A DNA stretch of 61,867 nucleotides from assembly GCA_026415155.1 (NCBI GenBank), contig JAOAHQ010000066.1, positions 1 through 61,867 of the forward strand, read 5' to 3'. Every line of letters starts with the position of its first letter. Within the stretch, counting starts at the first letter, position 1. Origin of the DNA: Rhodocyclaceae bacterium. GTDB taxonomy: Bacteria > Pseudomonadota > Gammaproteobacteria > Burkholderiales > Rhodocyclaceae. The notes below the pieces were generated by a model. The model made no database searches, was not told where the DNA came from, and saw only the letters and a list, made by a program, of their open reading frames with translations. The position numbers and the translations under genes are program-made. Below, piece after piece: positions 38,714 through 47,625 of this stretch.

Positions 38714-40738
38714 TCAATCCAGTGTCATGTTGAGTTTGATCCAGGCGAAACGGCCGGGCTCGTTGACACGCGTGGTGGCCGGAGCGTAGCCGGCGATGGC
38801 GGCGCCGGCACGACTGATGTGTTCGGCATAGGCTTTGTCGAATAGGTTGTCGATACCCGCCGAAACGAAGAAGCGCTTGTTGAAGCGGTAGCTGCCGTTG
38901 ATCGCGAAGGTCGAGAAGCCTGGCGTCTTGCCCAGATCCTGTCCGACGATGTTGCCGAAGCCCACATGGATCCGGTCCTGCTTGTCGACGAAGCGGGCCA
39001 GTGCCCCTGCGCTCCATGGGCCGGACTGCCAGTCGATGCCGAGCCTGAGTTCCTGCGGCGGCGTCTGGGCCAGCGGCACGTCCATCGTGTCGTTGTCGGC
39101 GCGGACATAGGCATAGACACCGCGCAACGTCCAGTTCTTGGCGAAGCGCCAGGCGAGATCGGCTTCGAGGCCGTAGCGCGTCGCATCGACGTTGTAGGCG
39201 CAGCTATACATGCCGTTCATCGGCATCACGCCCGCCGGGCAAACACCAGCGGACGTCGTCGTCCGGGTCAGAAGGTAGTCGTCGATCTTCGAGTAATAGA
39301 CGGAAACGGAGGCATTGACGTCCTTGCCGTTCCAGACTAGGCCGGCATCGATCTGGGTGTTCTTTTCTGGCTTGAGCGTTTGCGTCGAGAGAATGCCGTT
39401 GTAAGTCGTGGCTTCCCAATGATCCATCGGCCGCTCACCATGGCCGATGCCGATGTAGGCGGTGGCCGGCAGGCTGGCGAGATCCTGCTCGTAGCGCAGG
39501 AAGCCGCCTAACAGACCTTCGTCGATCGCCCCGACCTTGGTGCCCGTCGGATAGCTGTAGCGGGTGGCTTCGTAGCTGTCGTGACGCAGCCCGCCAATTA
39601 GGCGCTGCCGCTCGGCGAGTGCATAGGTGAGTTCGCCATAGACGCCGGTATTCGTGGCGTCAAGGTCTTTGACGCGGGCATAAGACGCGAGCGGCGCCGT
39701 GGCAGGCGTCCAGCCCATCGGGTTTTTCCGCAGCGTGTGTTCGTTTTCCTGACGATCCGCGCCGAGCGTCAGCACTGCCGCCTGTCCGAGCGCGAGATCG
39801 ATGCTGGCACGCAAGCCGTACGTCTCGCGGTCCGGGTTGTTCCACATGTAATTGCCCGTGCGCGTGCGCAGCGAGTAGTTGTCCATGACGTGGTCGATGT
39901 AGTTGTAGGTATATTGCGCTTCGATCTTGCGCACGACATCGGAGACGCGCTTCTTGGAAAACTTGAAATCGTAGCCGTCGCGGTCGAATACCACGCCATC
40001 CATCGTTCGATCGCCATAGGCAGCATTGGCTTCACTGCGCACGGCGGACAGCGTGAGCACCGTGTTGGCGTCGGGCGTCCAGCCGCCTTGCAGGCTCAGG
40101 CTCTTGCGCTCGTAGAAGGAATGCGTCTCGCGGCCGTTGCCGTCTTCGTAGTTGTCGGATTCCGAATGCGTGCCGATGGCGCGCAGGAAGAAGCTCGGCG
40201 TACCGAAGGTCGCGTCGGCGACGCCATCGAGCCGCCCCCAGCTGCCGGCCATCAGACTGCCGAAGGCGCGCACGTCGGCCTCCCCGAGCGGCTTGACGTC
40301 GCGCTCGAACGATACCACCCCCGCCAGGTTGCCGTTGCCGTAGCGCACCGTCTGGGGGCCCTTGACGACGACGACGCGGTCGAAGGACTCGGGAAAGACA
40401 TAGGCGGTCGGGGGATCCATGCGCATGCCGCAGCCGCCATGGAACTCCGCGCCGTCGAGCAGCACGTTGAGGCGCGATCCGGCCAGGCCGCGAAGCACGG
40501 GATCGCCATCGGTGCCACCCTTGCGGATGACGTTGAAGCCGGGAATGTTCTTCAGAAAGCTCGCGCCATCGCTGGCGGGCACCGGCACCTGCGGTGCCTT
40601 CGGGTCGTTGGTGACGACCAGCGGATCGCGCATCTGCGGCGCGGTGACGACGACTTCGGGCAGCGCGGTTTCGTTGGCCAGCACGTTGAACGGCAAAGCG
40701 GCGACCACCGCGGCGAGGGTGGCGCGTTTCGATGACAT
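38714..40738 (-). CDS. TonB-dependent copper receptor (OprC/NosA-like)
   Basis: 674 residues: signal peptide, plug domain and beta-barrel ending in the aromatic-free WIKLNMTLD strand. The plug carries GGCGMRMDPPTAYVFPE followed by VVVKGPQTVRYG, the block typical of the OprC/NosA copper receptors. NosA was found as an outer-membrane copper protein needed for nitrous oxide reductase. Start chosen at the second ATG of an ATGATG pair (GGAG six bases before). First gene of an operon with tonB, exbB and exbD. A perfect FNR box lies 102 bases upstream, so expression is probably anaerobic. Confidence 0.9.
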   Translation of the reverse strand: MSSKRATLAAVVAALPFNVLANETALPEVVVTAPQMRDPLVVTNDPKAPQVPVPASDGASFLKNIPGFNVIRKGGTDGDPVLRGLAGSRLNVLLDGAEFHGGCGMRMDPPTAYVFPESFDRVVVVKGPQTVRYGNGNLAGVVSFERDVKPLGEADVRAFGSLMAGSWGRLDGVADATFGTPSFFLRAIGTHSESDNYEDGNGRETHSFYERKSLSLQGGWTPDANTVLTLSAVRSEANAAYGDRTMDGVVFDRDGYDFKFSKKRVSDVVRKIEAQYTYNYIDHVMDNYSLRTRTGNYMWNNPDRETYGLRASIDLALGQAAVLTLGADRQENEHTLRKNPMGWTPATAPLASYARVKDLDATNTGVYGELTYALAERQRLIGGLRHDSYEATRYSYPTGTKVGAIDEGLLGGFLRYEQDLASLPATAYIGIGHGERPMDHWEATTYNGILSTQTLKPEKNTQIDAGLVWNGKDVNASVSVYYSKIDDYLLTRTTTSAGVCPAGVMPMNGMYSCAYNVDATRYGLEADLAWRFAKNWTLRGVYAYVRADNDTMDVPLAQTPPQELRLGIDWQSGPWSAGALARFVDKQDRIHVGFGNIVGQDLGKTPGFSTFAINGSYRFNKRFFVSAGIDNLFDKAYAEHISRAGAAIAGYAPATTRVNEPGRFAWIKLNMTLD

Positions 40739-40840
40739 CATGATCTCCAGGAATCGTAAGAACCGCACGAATTCTAGGAAGCGGTGCGCGGCATCCTCTG
40801 CGGCATATCGTCGCAGCTGGGTGTGTTTCTGCTGGCGCGC

Positions 40841-40854
40841 TTGATCTCGATCAA
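40841..40854. promoter_or_regulatory. perfect FNR box upstream of the copper receptor operon
   Basis: TTGATCTCGATCAA matches TTGAT-N4-ATCAA exactly. It lies in the 251-base divergent gap, 102 bases before the receptor and 135 before the Sel1-repeat gene; either or both could respond. Confidence 0.8.
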
Positions 40855-40868
40855 ACTGGGAGCGGCGT

Positions 40869-40888
40869 GCCGTCCTACCAGCGCCGAG
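40869..40888 (-). repeat. dispersed repeat, copy 8 (receptor-Sel1 gap)
   Basis: Minus-strand core CTCGGCGCTGGTAGGACGGC, preceded by CAAA. Fourteen bases from the FNR box. Confidence 0.8.
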
Positions 40889-40989
40889 TTTGCTCGGGGT
40901 GCGGCAGACTGACGCGCGACGATTTGTCTGATTCCCTAGCCGCCCCGGCTTTCCTAGTATTGGAGTTCCTTTGTTGCCGGAGCGCTGCG

Positions 40990-41568
40990 ATGTCCAAACT
41001 GAACTTGCTCTTGTCCGCCGGCTTGCTGCTGCAAGCCATGAGCCCTCTCGCCGCCGAGCCTGCGTCAGAGGCCGATCTGCGCAAGGCGGCGAGGCTGCAC
41101 CGGGGCGGTGAGACGGCCGCGGCGGTGCAGATCTGGAAGAAATGGGCGCAGCAAGGCGACGTCGATGCCGCCTACAACCTGGCGGTGATCCATCACCATG
41201 CCGATGGCGTCGCTTACGATGCGGCCGAAGCCATGCGCTGGTATCGTGTAGCGGCAGAGCACGGCGACAAAGCCGCCCAATACGCGCTCGGGCTCATGTA
41301 TATGAAAGGCGAGGGCGTGCCGGCCGACGAAGCCAAGGCGCATGAATGGTTCACCCGCAACCGGCGGGAACATCTGCACCATCAGCACGATGCACGGTTC
41401 CAGCAGTGGCAACAGCAGGCGCGCGCATGGATCGAAGCACGCGACCGACGCGAGCGGCTTGCCGCCTCACGCCAGAACGATGCCCGCACCTTGGCCGAGC
41501 TCAAGCGGCGGGCCGGCATGGTGCCGCTCAATGTCGCCGAGGCAAAGAGCGCGCTCGGGGCGAACTGA
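40990..41568 (+). CDS. Sel1-like repeat protein, exported
   Basis: 192 residues. A signal peptide (LNLLLSAGLLLQAMSPLAAEP) is followed by two Sel1-like repeats: DVDAAYNLAVIHHHADGV with AMRWYRVAAEHGD, and KAAQYALGLMYMKGEGVP with AKAHEWF. A His-rich and charged C-terminal half follows (RREHLHHQHDARFQQW). Sel1 proteins are adaptor scaffolds; the partner is unknown. It is divergent from the copper receptor across the FNR box, and its histidines could bind metal, but that is speculation. Confidence 0.85.
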   Translation: MSKLNLLLSAGLLLQAMSPLAAEPASEADLRKAARLHRGGETAAAVQIWKKWAQQGDVDAAYNLAVIHHHADGVAYDAAEAMRWYRVAAEHGDKAAQYALGLMYMKGEGVPADEAKAHEWFTRNRREHLHHQHDARFQQWQQQARAWIEARDRRERLAASRQNDARTLAELKRRAGMVPLNVAEAKSALGAN

Positions 41569-41585
41569 ACTGGCGCCGCTGGCTG

Positions 41586-42269
41586 TCAAAGCGACAGCAA
41601 TAGCCGCCGCACGCCCAGCACGATCAGCACGAGAGCCGCACTCCAGGCAAGCCAGCGCGCTAGCCACAGCCGGCCGGTGACGATCTCGCGGCCGAACCGG
41701 CCAGCGAGCGGCACCAGGACGAGGATCGGCGTCATCGCTGCGCCGAGTCCGAAGGCGAGTCCGTAGGCCGCCCCCTGCGCCATGCTGCCCGCCTGGGCGG
41801 CGAGCGCCAGCAGCGATGCGAGCGGTGTGCAGGGGGCGAGCGAAAGCGCCGCGCCGAGGAACAGCGGCGGCAGGCCGTCCGCTTTCTGGCGATGGATTCT
41901 GACCGGCGCGATAGTCGGCGCTGGCGGGACGGCACGACAACGCTTGCCGGCAGGACGAGCCAGCAGCCACACCCCGGCGAAAATGCTCGCGCTGCCGATG
42001 GCGGCGTTGCCCCACGTTCCGCCGAGCGCCCGGGCAAGGCCTTCGCCTGCCGCCCCGGCCAGCGCCGCGAGGAGGGTGTAGGTGAGGATCCGGCCGGCGA
42101 GGAACACGCCGGTGTGCAGGAGAGCCTCGCGCTGGCTGCTCGCACGGCCGAGCGCCCAGGTGCCGATGAATGGCAGGCAGGTAACGGTGCAGGCGGTGAG
42201 CCCCAGCGAGACGCCCAAAAGCCAGACGGTGGCCAGCGTCACCTGGCCGGCGGCGAGCGCTTCAAACAT
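41586..42269 (-). CDS. CcdA/SafE-like (DsbD_2) membrane protein
   Basis: 227 residues with about six helices. Paired cysteine motifs occur in two helices: TACTVTCLPFIGTWALGR and SLAPCTPLASLLAL, the layout of CcdA/DsbD-type electron carriers or SafE transporters. Last gene of the second TonB-receptor operon; its start overlaps the polyferredoxin gene by eight bases. The linker RAVPPAPTIAP between the two halves is encoded by the dispersed repeat read on the opposite strand. Confidence 0.8.
   Translation of the reverse strand: MFEALAAGQVTLATVWLLGVSLGLTACTVTCLPFIGTWALGRASSQREALLHTGVFLAGRILTYTLLAALAGAAGEGLARALGGTWGNAAIGSASIFAGVWLLARPAGKRCRAVPPAPTIAPVRIHRQKADGLPPLFLGAALSLAPCTPLASLLALAAQAGSMAQGAAYGLAFGLGAAMTPILVLVPLAGRFGREIVTGRLWLARWLAWSAALVLIVLGVRRLLLSL
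41914..41933 (+). repeat. dispersed repeat, copy 9 (inside the CcdA-like gene)
   Basis: GTCGGCGCTGGCGGGACGGC on the plus strand of a minus-strand gene; read as AVPPAPT in an interhelix loop. Confidence 0.85.
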
Positions 42270-43326
42270 CGGCGGAGGCGGCCTGGCCGGCGTTCTTCAC
42301 GAAGCGGAGCGGCTTCACGGTGCCGTCGGGCAGCTCGCGCTGCACCTTCTTCTTGTAGTAGTCCCGGCGCGAGGAGAACAGCGCCCACGGCCCCCACTTG
42401 AGCTGGATGACGCGCTCCTGCGGGCAGTATTCGGCACAGCGGCCGCACAGCGTGCAGTCTTCGTGATAGGCCTTGCGGCCTTCCTGCTCGCTGATCTCCG
42501 GAATGTCCATCGGGCAGGCTTCGGTGCAGATGCGGCAGTTGCCGCATTTGTCGCGCGAAGGCTTGGCAAGCCGCAGCGGCGAGAGGCGCTGGAACAGCGC
42601 ATTGAAGGCCAGCAGCGGACAGATGCGGCAGAAGGGCTGGCGGATCGCCAAAGCGCCGACGAGCGTGAAGCCGACGAGCACATTGGCGATCGCGCCGAGG
42701 GCGAAGCTTGCGTGGTCGCCGAGACGCAGCGCGAGCTCGTGGGTGTTGCCGGTCAGCAAGGTCGTGGCGATGCGCGAGGGGCAGAGGTCGCAGTAGGGGT
42801 TGCCCAGGCTGTGCGGCGTGACACCCAGGCCGGTGAGCAGCGGCAAGAGAAAGACAAGTCCGACGAGGATCAGCCACTTCACCGGCCGCACGCGCTTGAC
42901 CTCGCCCAGGTCGCCGGGCGCGAAGCGGCGCAGGCCGAGTTGGAAGCGGCGCCCGAGCCTGCCGATCCACTCCTGCATTGTGCCCAGCGGGCAGACCCAG
43001 CCGCAAAAGGCCTTGCCGAGCACGAAGAAGAAGGCGAAGAATGAGGCGAAGGTCATCAAGAGCGGCAGCACCATCTGGAAGGTGAGGGTCTGCGCGCGCA
43101 CGATCGCCTCGCCGATGCGGTGATGCAGGATGTGCTGGGTGGGCACCAGCACGCAATAGCCGCCGTTCATCGGGTCGTAGGCGCAGGAGAGTGCAGGCAG
43201 GGCGTTGGAGAGCTTGTCGGCCAGGTAGTTGCCGACGATGACGCTGCCATAGACGGTGACGAACAGCATCAGAAGCTGCACCGCGAAGCGGAAGCGGGCG
43301 AGTGTGGGGAACAAGGTCTTAAGCAT
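42262..43326 (-). CDS. NapH/CcoG-like membrane polyferredoxin
   Basis: 354 residues. Several membrane helices carry CGWVCPLGTMQEW and CRICPLLAFNALF (CxxxCP motifs), and the C-terminal part holds two [4Fe-4S] sets: CGNCRICTEACPMDI and CTLCGRCAEYCPQ. This is the layout of NapH, NosR C-terminus and CcoG proteins, which pass electrons to periplasmic partners. Start chosen at the second ATG, with AAGGAG nine bases upstream. Overlaps both neighbours by eight bases. Its likely role is to supply electrons to the receptor operon's substrate. Confidence 0.88.
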   Translation of the reverse strand: MLKTLFPTLARFRFAVQLLMLFVTVYGSVIVGNYLADKLSNALPALSCAYDPMNGGYCVLVPTQHILHHRIGEAIVRAQTLTFQMVLPLLMTFASFFAFFFVLGKAFCGWVCPLGTMQEWIGRLGRRFQLGLRRFAPGDLGEVKRVRPVKWLILVGLVFLLPLLTGLGVTPHSLGNPYCDLCPSRIATTLLTGNTHELALRLGDHASFALGAIANVLVGFTLVGALAIRQPFCRICPLLAFNALFQRLSPLRLAKPSRDKCGNCRICTEACPMDIPEISEQEGRKAYHEDCTLCGRCAEYCPQERVIQLKWGPWALFSSRRDYYKKKVQRELPDGTVKPLRFVKNAGQAASADV

Positions 43327-44191
43327 CGTTCGCATCTCCTTGGATGGCGTTCCGGCGGCGCAAGAGCGGCGTGGCGGCGAGCATGCCGGCGAGGCCAAAG
43401 ACAGCGCCCCAGCCGAGGCTCCTGTTGCGGTCGAGATCCTCGCCATAGGTGTGGTTGAAGGCCGTCAGATAACGCCGGCCTTCCGCCTCCTGCGCGGTAA
43501 AGAGGACGAATTTCGCGCGCCGCGGGCCGTGGCCGCCATCGTCCGCCTTGCCCTTTTCCGCCGGCTTGAAGTCGCGCGGAAAGAGCACGGTGGCGATGCC
43601 CGCGGCATCCGTGAGAGCGGTCGAGCGGCTGCCGAACTCGGTCTCCAGCGTCAGCGGCTGGTTCGCGAGCGGCTGACCCATAAAGCGCACGAGGAAGCGC
43701 CATTTCTCGCTCTCGCGATAGCTGCCATGCTCGCGGGGCAACGGATCGGGGACGATCTCCAGCTCGTGCTTGACCTCTTTCAAGAGCGCCCTGGGGGAAG
43801 CGCCGGGATTGCCGAAATACCAGGCGGTCGAGGCGACCTTGACGAGCTCGGGCGTCTCCTCGCGCGCGATCACCCAGTGATAGTTGCCGATCTTGGGGGT
43901 GGCCGATTCGATGCGCGCGCCATTGGGGCCGACCGGGTAATCGACCCTGCGCCGCTCGCTGGGGCCTTCCGGCGCATAGACCGTGAGATGGGAGACGTCG
44001 ATGCCTTGCGGCCGCAACAGCGCCGCGGCCCGTTCGCCGCGCGGGTTGCGGCCCGGCAGCAAGAGGGGCTGCGAAGTCCAGGCCCGTGGCGCCGGCTGGG
44101 CCGCCGGCGTGGCCGGCGGCGGCTGGCTGTGATCGTGCTGGGCGAACACGGGGGCGGCCAGTAGCATGAGCAAACCGATGGCGTGCTTCAT
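43319..44191 (-). CDS. DUF4198-like periplasmic protein with C-terminal anchor
   Basis: 290 residues. A signal peptide (HAIGLLMLLAAPVFAQ) is followed by a His/Pro-rich segment (HDHSQPPPATPAAQPAP), a beta-rich DUF4198-like domain (RFMGQPLANQPLTLETEF, then TDAAGIATVLFPRD), and a C-terminal helix (WGAVFGLAGMLAATPLL) followed by arginines. DUF4198 proteins are often encoded beside TonB receptors or nickel/cobalt transporters and may bind the metal in the periplasm. Seven bases after the receptor gene, with GAGG six bases before its ATG. Confidence 0.72.
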   Translation of the reverse strand: MKHAIGLLMLLAAPVFAQHDHSQPPPATPAAQPAPRAWTSQPLLLPGRNPRGERAAALLRPQGIDVSHLTVYAPEGPSERRRVDYPVGPNGARIESATPKIGNYHWVIAREETPELVKVASTAWYFGNPGASPRALLKEVKHELEIVPDPLPREHGSYRESEKWRFLVRFMGQPLANQPLTLETEFGSRSTALTDAAGIATVLFPRDFKPAEKGKADDGGHGPRRAKFVLFTAQEAEGRRYLTAFNHTYGEDLDRNRSLGWGAVFGLAGMLAATPLLRRRNAIQGDANDA

Positions 44192-44198
44192 CGCGGCC

Positions 44199-46358
44199 TC
44201 AGCGGAAGTCATAGCGGTAGGTGAGCATCACGCTACGCGGCGCAGCGGCCATGTAGGTCACCCGGCCTGCGGTGTCTTTCTTGACCTCCATCGCATAGCG
44301 CTTGTCGAACAGGTTGTCGGCATTGAGCGTCAGGCTGTGCCCCTGCCGCTCATAGCCGACCGAGAGATTGGTGACCCATTCCCAGCCCGGGTATTTCTCG
44401 GTGTTGGCGTTGTCGAGCCAGTATTCGCCCCAGGTGTTCGAGGACAGCCGCGCTCTCCAGCCGGTGGGCGATTTCCAGGCGAGGAACAGGCCGTATTGCT
44501 CGCGCGGGATGAAGGGCAGCGTCTTGCCGGCGCGGTCCTGGTTGATGTTCCCGACCGGCTCGCTGAAGGAAAGGTATTTGTAGTCGGTCAGCCCCAGATA
44601 GCCGCCGAGCTCCCAGCCTGCCGCGAGCGTCAGGCTGCCGGCGAACTCGAAGCCCTTGCGCCGTGTCTTGCCGGCGTTGACGTATTGGTTCACGCCGCCA
44701 TTGCTGACCGTCACGATCTCCTTGCTGACGTCATTGACATAGACACTGGTATCGAACTGCCAGCCTTGGCCGCGGCCTTTGAGGCCGAGCTCCTTGTTGC
44801 GCGAGATCGGCGCATCGAGCGTGGGGTTACTGGAAAACTCGCTTTGCGAAGGCACCTGGCCGGCCTGCGCGAGCATGGCGAAGAGATGCAGTCCCTCGGC
44901 GAGCCGGTAGCTCACCGCGAGCTTCGGCGCCGGCAGGTCATAGGTCTTCTCGGTGTGCGTCGTGCCGGCGCCGGCGACGTATCTGCCAGTCGCCCAGTCG
45001 TATTTCCAGAACTGCCGGTTGTCGTCGGTGAACTTGATGCGGTCGTAACGGAAACCGAGATCGACGATCCAGCGCTCGCCCGGGCGCCAGGATTCCTGGA
45101 GATAAATGCCGGTCAGCAAGGCGGTGGCATCGTCGATCTCCGCGAGCCTGCCTTTGGCATCCGAGCAGGTGGCGAGGATGCGGTAGTTGCCGCTCAGAGT
45201 GGCCGAGTCGCGGCACTGGCCGCCGCTCGTCGTGGTGATCACGCGGCTGTATTGATACTTGCGCGAGTCGGGAGTGCGCTCCTGGCGCACAGTGAAGCCG
45301 CCGACCAGGGTGCCTTGCGCATGCCGCCAGTGGGCTTCGAGATCGGCGCCGAGGTTGCTGACCCATTCTTCGGTCTCGTTGATGACGCCGGTCACCGGGT
45401 GGTAGTGATACCAGGTGTTGTAATAAAGCCGCGGCTTGAAGACGAAGTCGCCGGCTTCCTTCTCGAACTTGGTGTTGAAGAACCAGACCTTCGAATAGCG
45501 GCCGGAATGCTTCCAGGCTTCCGACGTGCCCTTCTGCTTGCCGCTGGCGAGGAATTGCTGGAACAGCGCGGCATCCATCGCGCCTGGCAGCTGCACGTTG
45601 GCCTCGGCATAGGAAAGCTCGCTCTCCCAGGTCGCGTCGTTGCCGAGCAGCAGCCCGTGCTTGACCGATAGCTGTGTGGTATCGAACTGGTTCCAGGCGC
45701 GCCAGCTGTTGTCCATCGTGCGGTAGGTGCCGGTGAAGGCCAGCGCCTGCTCGCCGAAGCTCTTGCCATAGCGCAGGTGGACATTCTGCGTGTCGTCGTT
45801 GCCGAAGCCGAGCTTCAGGTTGTTGGCGCGCTCGTCGAACACCGATTTCGAGAAGATCTGGATCGCGCCGCCCGCAGCCCCCGCGGCGAACAGATTGCCC
45901 GGCCCCTTGGCGACTTCGATGCGCTCGATGTCCTGCGTGTCGACGAAATCGAGCCGCGTGAAGCTGTCCGGGTCAGAGAGCGGCACGCCGTCGCGCAGCA
46001 CCTGGATCTCGCGGATGCCATAGGGCGCCTTGAGGCCCGCGCCGCGGATGATCAGCCGCGCATCGAAGCCGCCGTTCTTGCTATCGACGAAGACGCCGGG
46101 CATCTCCTGCAGCGCCTCCTTCATGTTGAACATCTTCTTTTCCTGCAGCGTCTCCTTGCCGACGACGCCGATCGCCTGCGGCACCTCACCCGTCGGACGG
46201 GCTTCGCGTGTGGCGGTGACCGAAATCTCGTCGAAACGCGGCGCCGGATCGGCCGCCCAAGCGGGTACGATCGCGACAGACAACAGTGTGAAGATGCCGC
46301 GCTGACGGCGGCGGGTCGGGACGCTGTCAGGCTGGGCCCGATATGCGTTCCTGGACAT
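44199..46358 (-). CDS. TonB-dependent outer-membrane receptor, ligand unknown
   Basis: 719 residues. A signal segment ending in AWAADPAP, then a TonB box-like DEISVTATRE, a plug domain (MKEALQEMPGVFVDSKNGGFD, IRGAGLKAPYGIREIQVLRDG) and a long barrel ending YRYDFR. It lacks the copper-receptor block seen in the other receptor, so the ligand differs, perhaps iron or another metal chelate. GGAGCAG lies seven bases before the ATG. It heads an operon with a DUF4198-like protein, a polyferredoxin and a CcdA-like protein, about 108 bases behind an FNR-like box. Confidence 0.9.
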   Translation of the reverse strand: MSRNAYRAQPDSVPTRRRQRGIFTLLSVAIVPAWAADPAPRFDEISVTATREARPTGEVPQAIGVVGKETLQEKKMFNMKEALQEMPGVFVDSKNGGFDARLIIRGAGLKAPYGIREIQVLRDGVPLSDPDSFTRLDFVDTQDIERIEVAKGPGNLFAAGAAGGAIQIFSKSVFDERANNLKLGFGNDDTQNVHLRYGKSFGEQALAFTGTYRTMDNSWRAWNQFDTTQLSVKHGLLLGNDATWESELSYAEANVQLPGAMDAALFQQFLASGKQKGTSEAWKHSGRYSKVWFFNTKFEKEAGDFVFKPRLYYNTWYHYHPVTGVINETEEWVSNLGADLEAHWRHAQGTLVGGFTVRQERTPDSRKYQYSRVITTTSGGQCRDSATLSGNYRILATCSDAKGRLAEIDDATALLTGIYLQESWRPGERWIVDLGFRYDRIKFTDDNRQFWKYDWATGRYVAGAGTTHTEKTYDLPAPKLAVSYRLAEGLHLFAMLAQAGQVPSQSEFSSNPTLDAPISRNKELGLKGRGQGWQFDTSVYVNDVSKEIVTVSNGGVNQYVNAGKTRRKGFEFAGSLTLAAGWELGGYLGLTDYKYLSFSEPVGNINQDRAGKTLPFIPREQYGLFLAWKSPTGWRARLSSNTWGEYWLDNANTEKYPGWEWVTNLSVGYERQGHSLTLNADNLFDKRYAMEVKKDTAGRVTYMAAAPRSVMLTYRYDFR

Positions 46359-46465
46359 GGTTCTGCTCCCTTTGCGATGGTTTCGAAAGGGCGCGAGCCT
46401 ATTGCTTGCGTCAGAACGCGGGAAGTGACAAATCGTCGCAGTGGTGCGGGTTTTGGCACGCCGGC

Positions 46466-46479
46466 TTGATTTTGGTCAA
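46466..46479. promoter_or_regulatory. FNR-like box upstream of the second TonB-receptor operon
   Basis: TTGATTTTGGTCAA differs from TTGAT-N4-ATCAA at one base, the same change as in the fnr-hemN box. It lies in the gap between the SafE-like gene and the receptor start. Confidence 0.65.
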
Positions 46480-46486
46480 GCGGGTT

Positions 46487-47200
46487 TCAACCGACCAGCG
46501 ACCACATCACGAGAAAGTATCTCAGCCCCTGCCAGAAGGTGGCCACGCCCAGCGCGATGACGGTGAGCGCGGCGGCCTTGAGCAACGCGCCGCGCAGGCG
46601 CGGCCCGAGCTTGCCGAAGAGCACGGAAGCCGAGAGCATCGCCGGCAGTGTTCCGGCGCCGAAGGCAAGCATCAAGAGCATGCCTTCGGCCGGGCTCGGC
46701 GCAGTGGTGGCCTTGACCGCCATCGCCATCGTCATCGAGCAGGGCATCAGGCCATTGAGCGCGCCGCCGATCAGGCCGCCGACGAGGGGCCCCTTCTGGG
46801 TCGCCGTCATGAACTGGCGTCTTAACCAGGCCAGCGGCGCGAAGCCCCAGGCGTTGCGGATCGGGGAGAGACCCAAAAGATCGAAGCCGAGCAGGATCAC
46901 CAAGAGGCCGGCGATGATCTGCAGCAGCGCTTGCGCCAGCCCCACGCGGCCGGTGGAGACGAGCACGGCGCCGAGGATTGCGGAGATGAGCCCGACGAGC
47001 GCATAGACCGAGATGCGCGCGGCGTGATAGGCCAGGAAGGCGGAGGCCGGCGCCGTCCTGCCCGCGCCGATTTTCATGAAGAAGGCCGAGACGAGCCCGC
47101 CGCACATGCCGAGGCAGTGGCCGGCGCCCAAGAGGCCGGTCAGGAAGGCGAGCGTGTAGGAGAGCTCGGCGGCGTGGTGGAGGTGGGCAGCATGCTCCAT
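46487..47200 (-). CDS. SafE-like (DsbD_2) membrane protein
   Basis: 237 residues, about six helices. Family marks are GLLGAGHCLGMCGGLVSAFF and GALNGLMPCSMTMAMAV, parallel to the protein at 25.6 kb. The His-rich start MEHAAHLHHAAEL is notable. ATG at 47200 chosen; a TTG at 47212 would extend it. Residues KIGAGRTA, in the loop after the first cysteine helix, are encoded by the dispersed repeat. Likely a metal or reductant transporter of the copper/cytochrome oxidase type. Confidence 0.87.
   Translation of the reverse strand: MEHAAHLHHAAELSYTLAFLTGLLGAGHCLGMCGGLVSAFFMKIGAGRTAPASAFLAYHAARISVYALVGLISAILGAVLVSTGRVGLAQALLQIIAGLLVILLGFDLLGLSPIRNAWGFAPLAWLRRQFMTATQKGPLVGGLIGGALNGLMPCSMTMAMAVKATTAPSPAEGMLLMLAFGAGTLPAMLSASVLFGKLGPRLRGALLKAAALTVIALGVATFWQGLRYFLVMWSLVG
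47052..47071 (-). repeat. dispersed repeat, copy 15 (inside the SafE-like gene)
   Basis: Minus-strand core ATCGGCGCGGGCAGGACGGC preceded by GAAA; read as KIGAGRTA in the same direction as the gene. Confidence 0.75.
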
Positions 47201-47208
47201 CGCGCCCG

Positions 47209-47622
47209 TCAAGAAGAGAAGGGGTTCAACAGCTTGACGCCGGTGCCGGCATAGTCGGCGGTATTGCGTGTTACGACGGTCAAATCGTAGAGCAGGGCGA
47301 TCGCGGCGATCTGTTTGTCGAGGGGATGCTGCGCATGGGGCGACATCAGCTTACCCCATATCTGCGCACAGTCACGGTCGAAATCGAGAATCCGCTCGGC
47401 GTAATCAGTCAAGACTTCGTCCAGCCATGCTTCGAGCTGCCGTGCTTGCGGAAGATCGCCTCGGGCACGCAGGTTTTCGACGCCGCGCCGAAGCTCTCCG
47501 ATGGTCACGACGGAAATGAACAGGGCCACTGGGTCGGTTCGTTGCCAGAATGCCCTCACTCCGTCATTCGCTTTCTTGCCTTTGCGCAGTTCGCTGACGA
47601 CGTTGGTATCGATCAGGAACAT
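47209..47622 (-). CDS. FitB/VapC-type PIN toxin
   Basis: 137 residues. PIN motifs: FLIDTNVVSELRKG with the first Asp, SVVTIGELRRGVENL with the Glu, and HPLDKQIAAIAL and VVTRNTADY later. This N-terminal VVSELRK form is that of FitB-type toxins. It lies three bases after the FitA-type antitoxin gene. Confidence 0.9.
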   Translation of the reverse strand: MFLIDTNVVSELRKGKKANDGVRAFWQRTDPVALFISVVTIGELRRGVENLRARGDLPQARQLEAWLDEVLTDYAERILDFDRDCAQIWGKLMSPHAQHPLDKQIAAIALLYDLTVVTRNTADYAGTGVKLLNPFSS

Positions 47623-47625
47623 GCC

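Noticed and set aside
44924-44938. Partial repeat match in the second TonB receptor gene
   Set aside because: The first 15 bases match, but the ACGGC end is missing and the residues LPAPKLAVSY are normal for TonB receptors.
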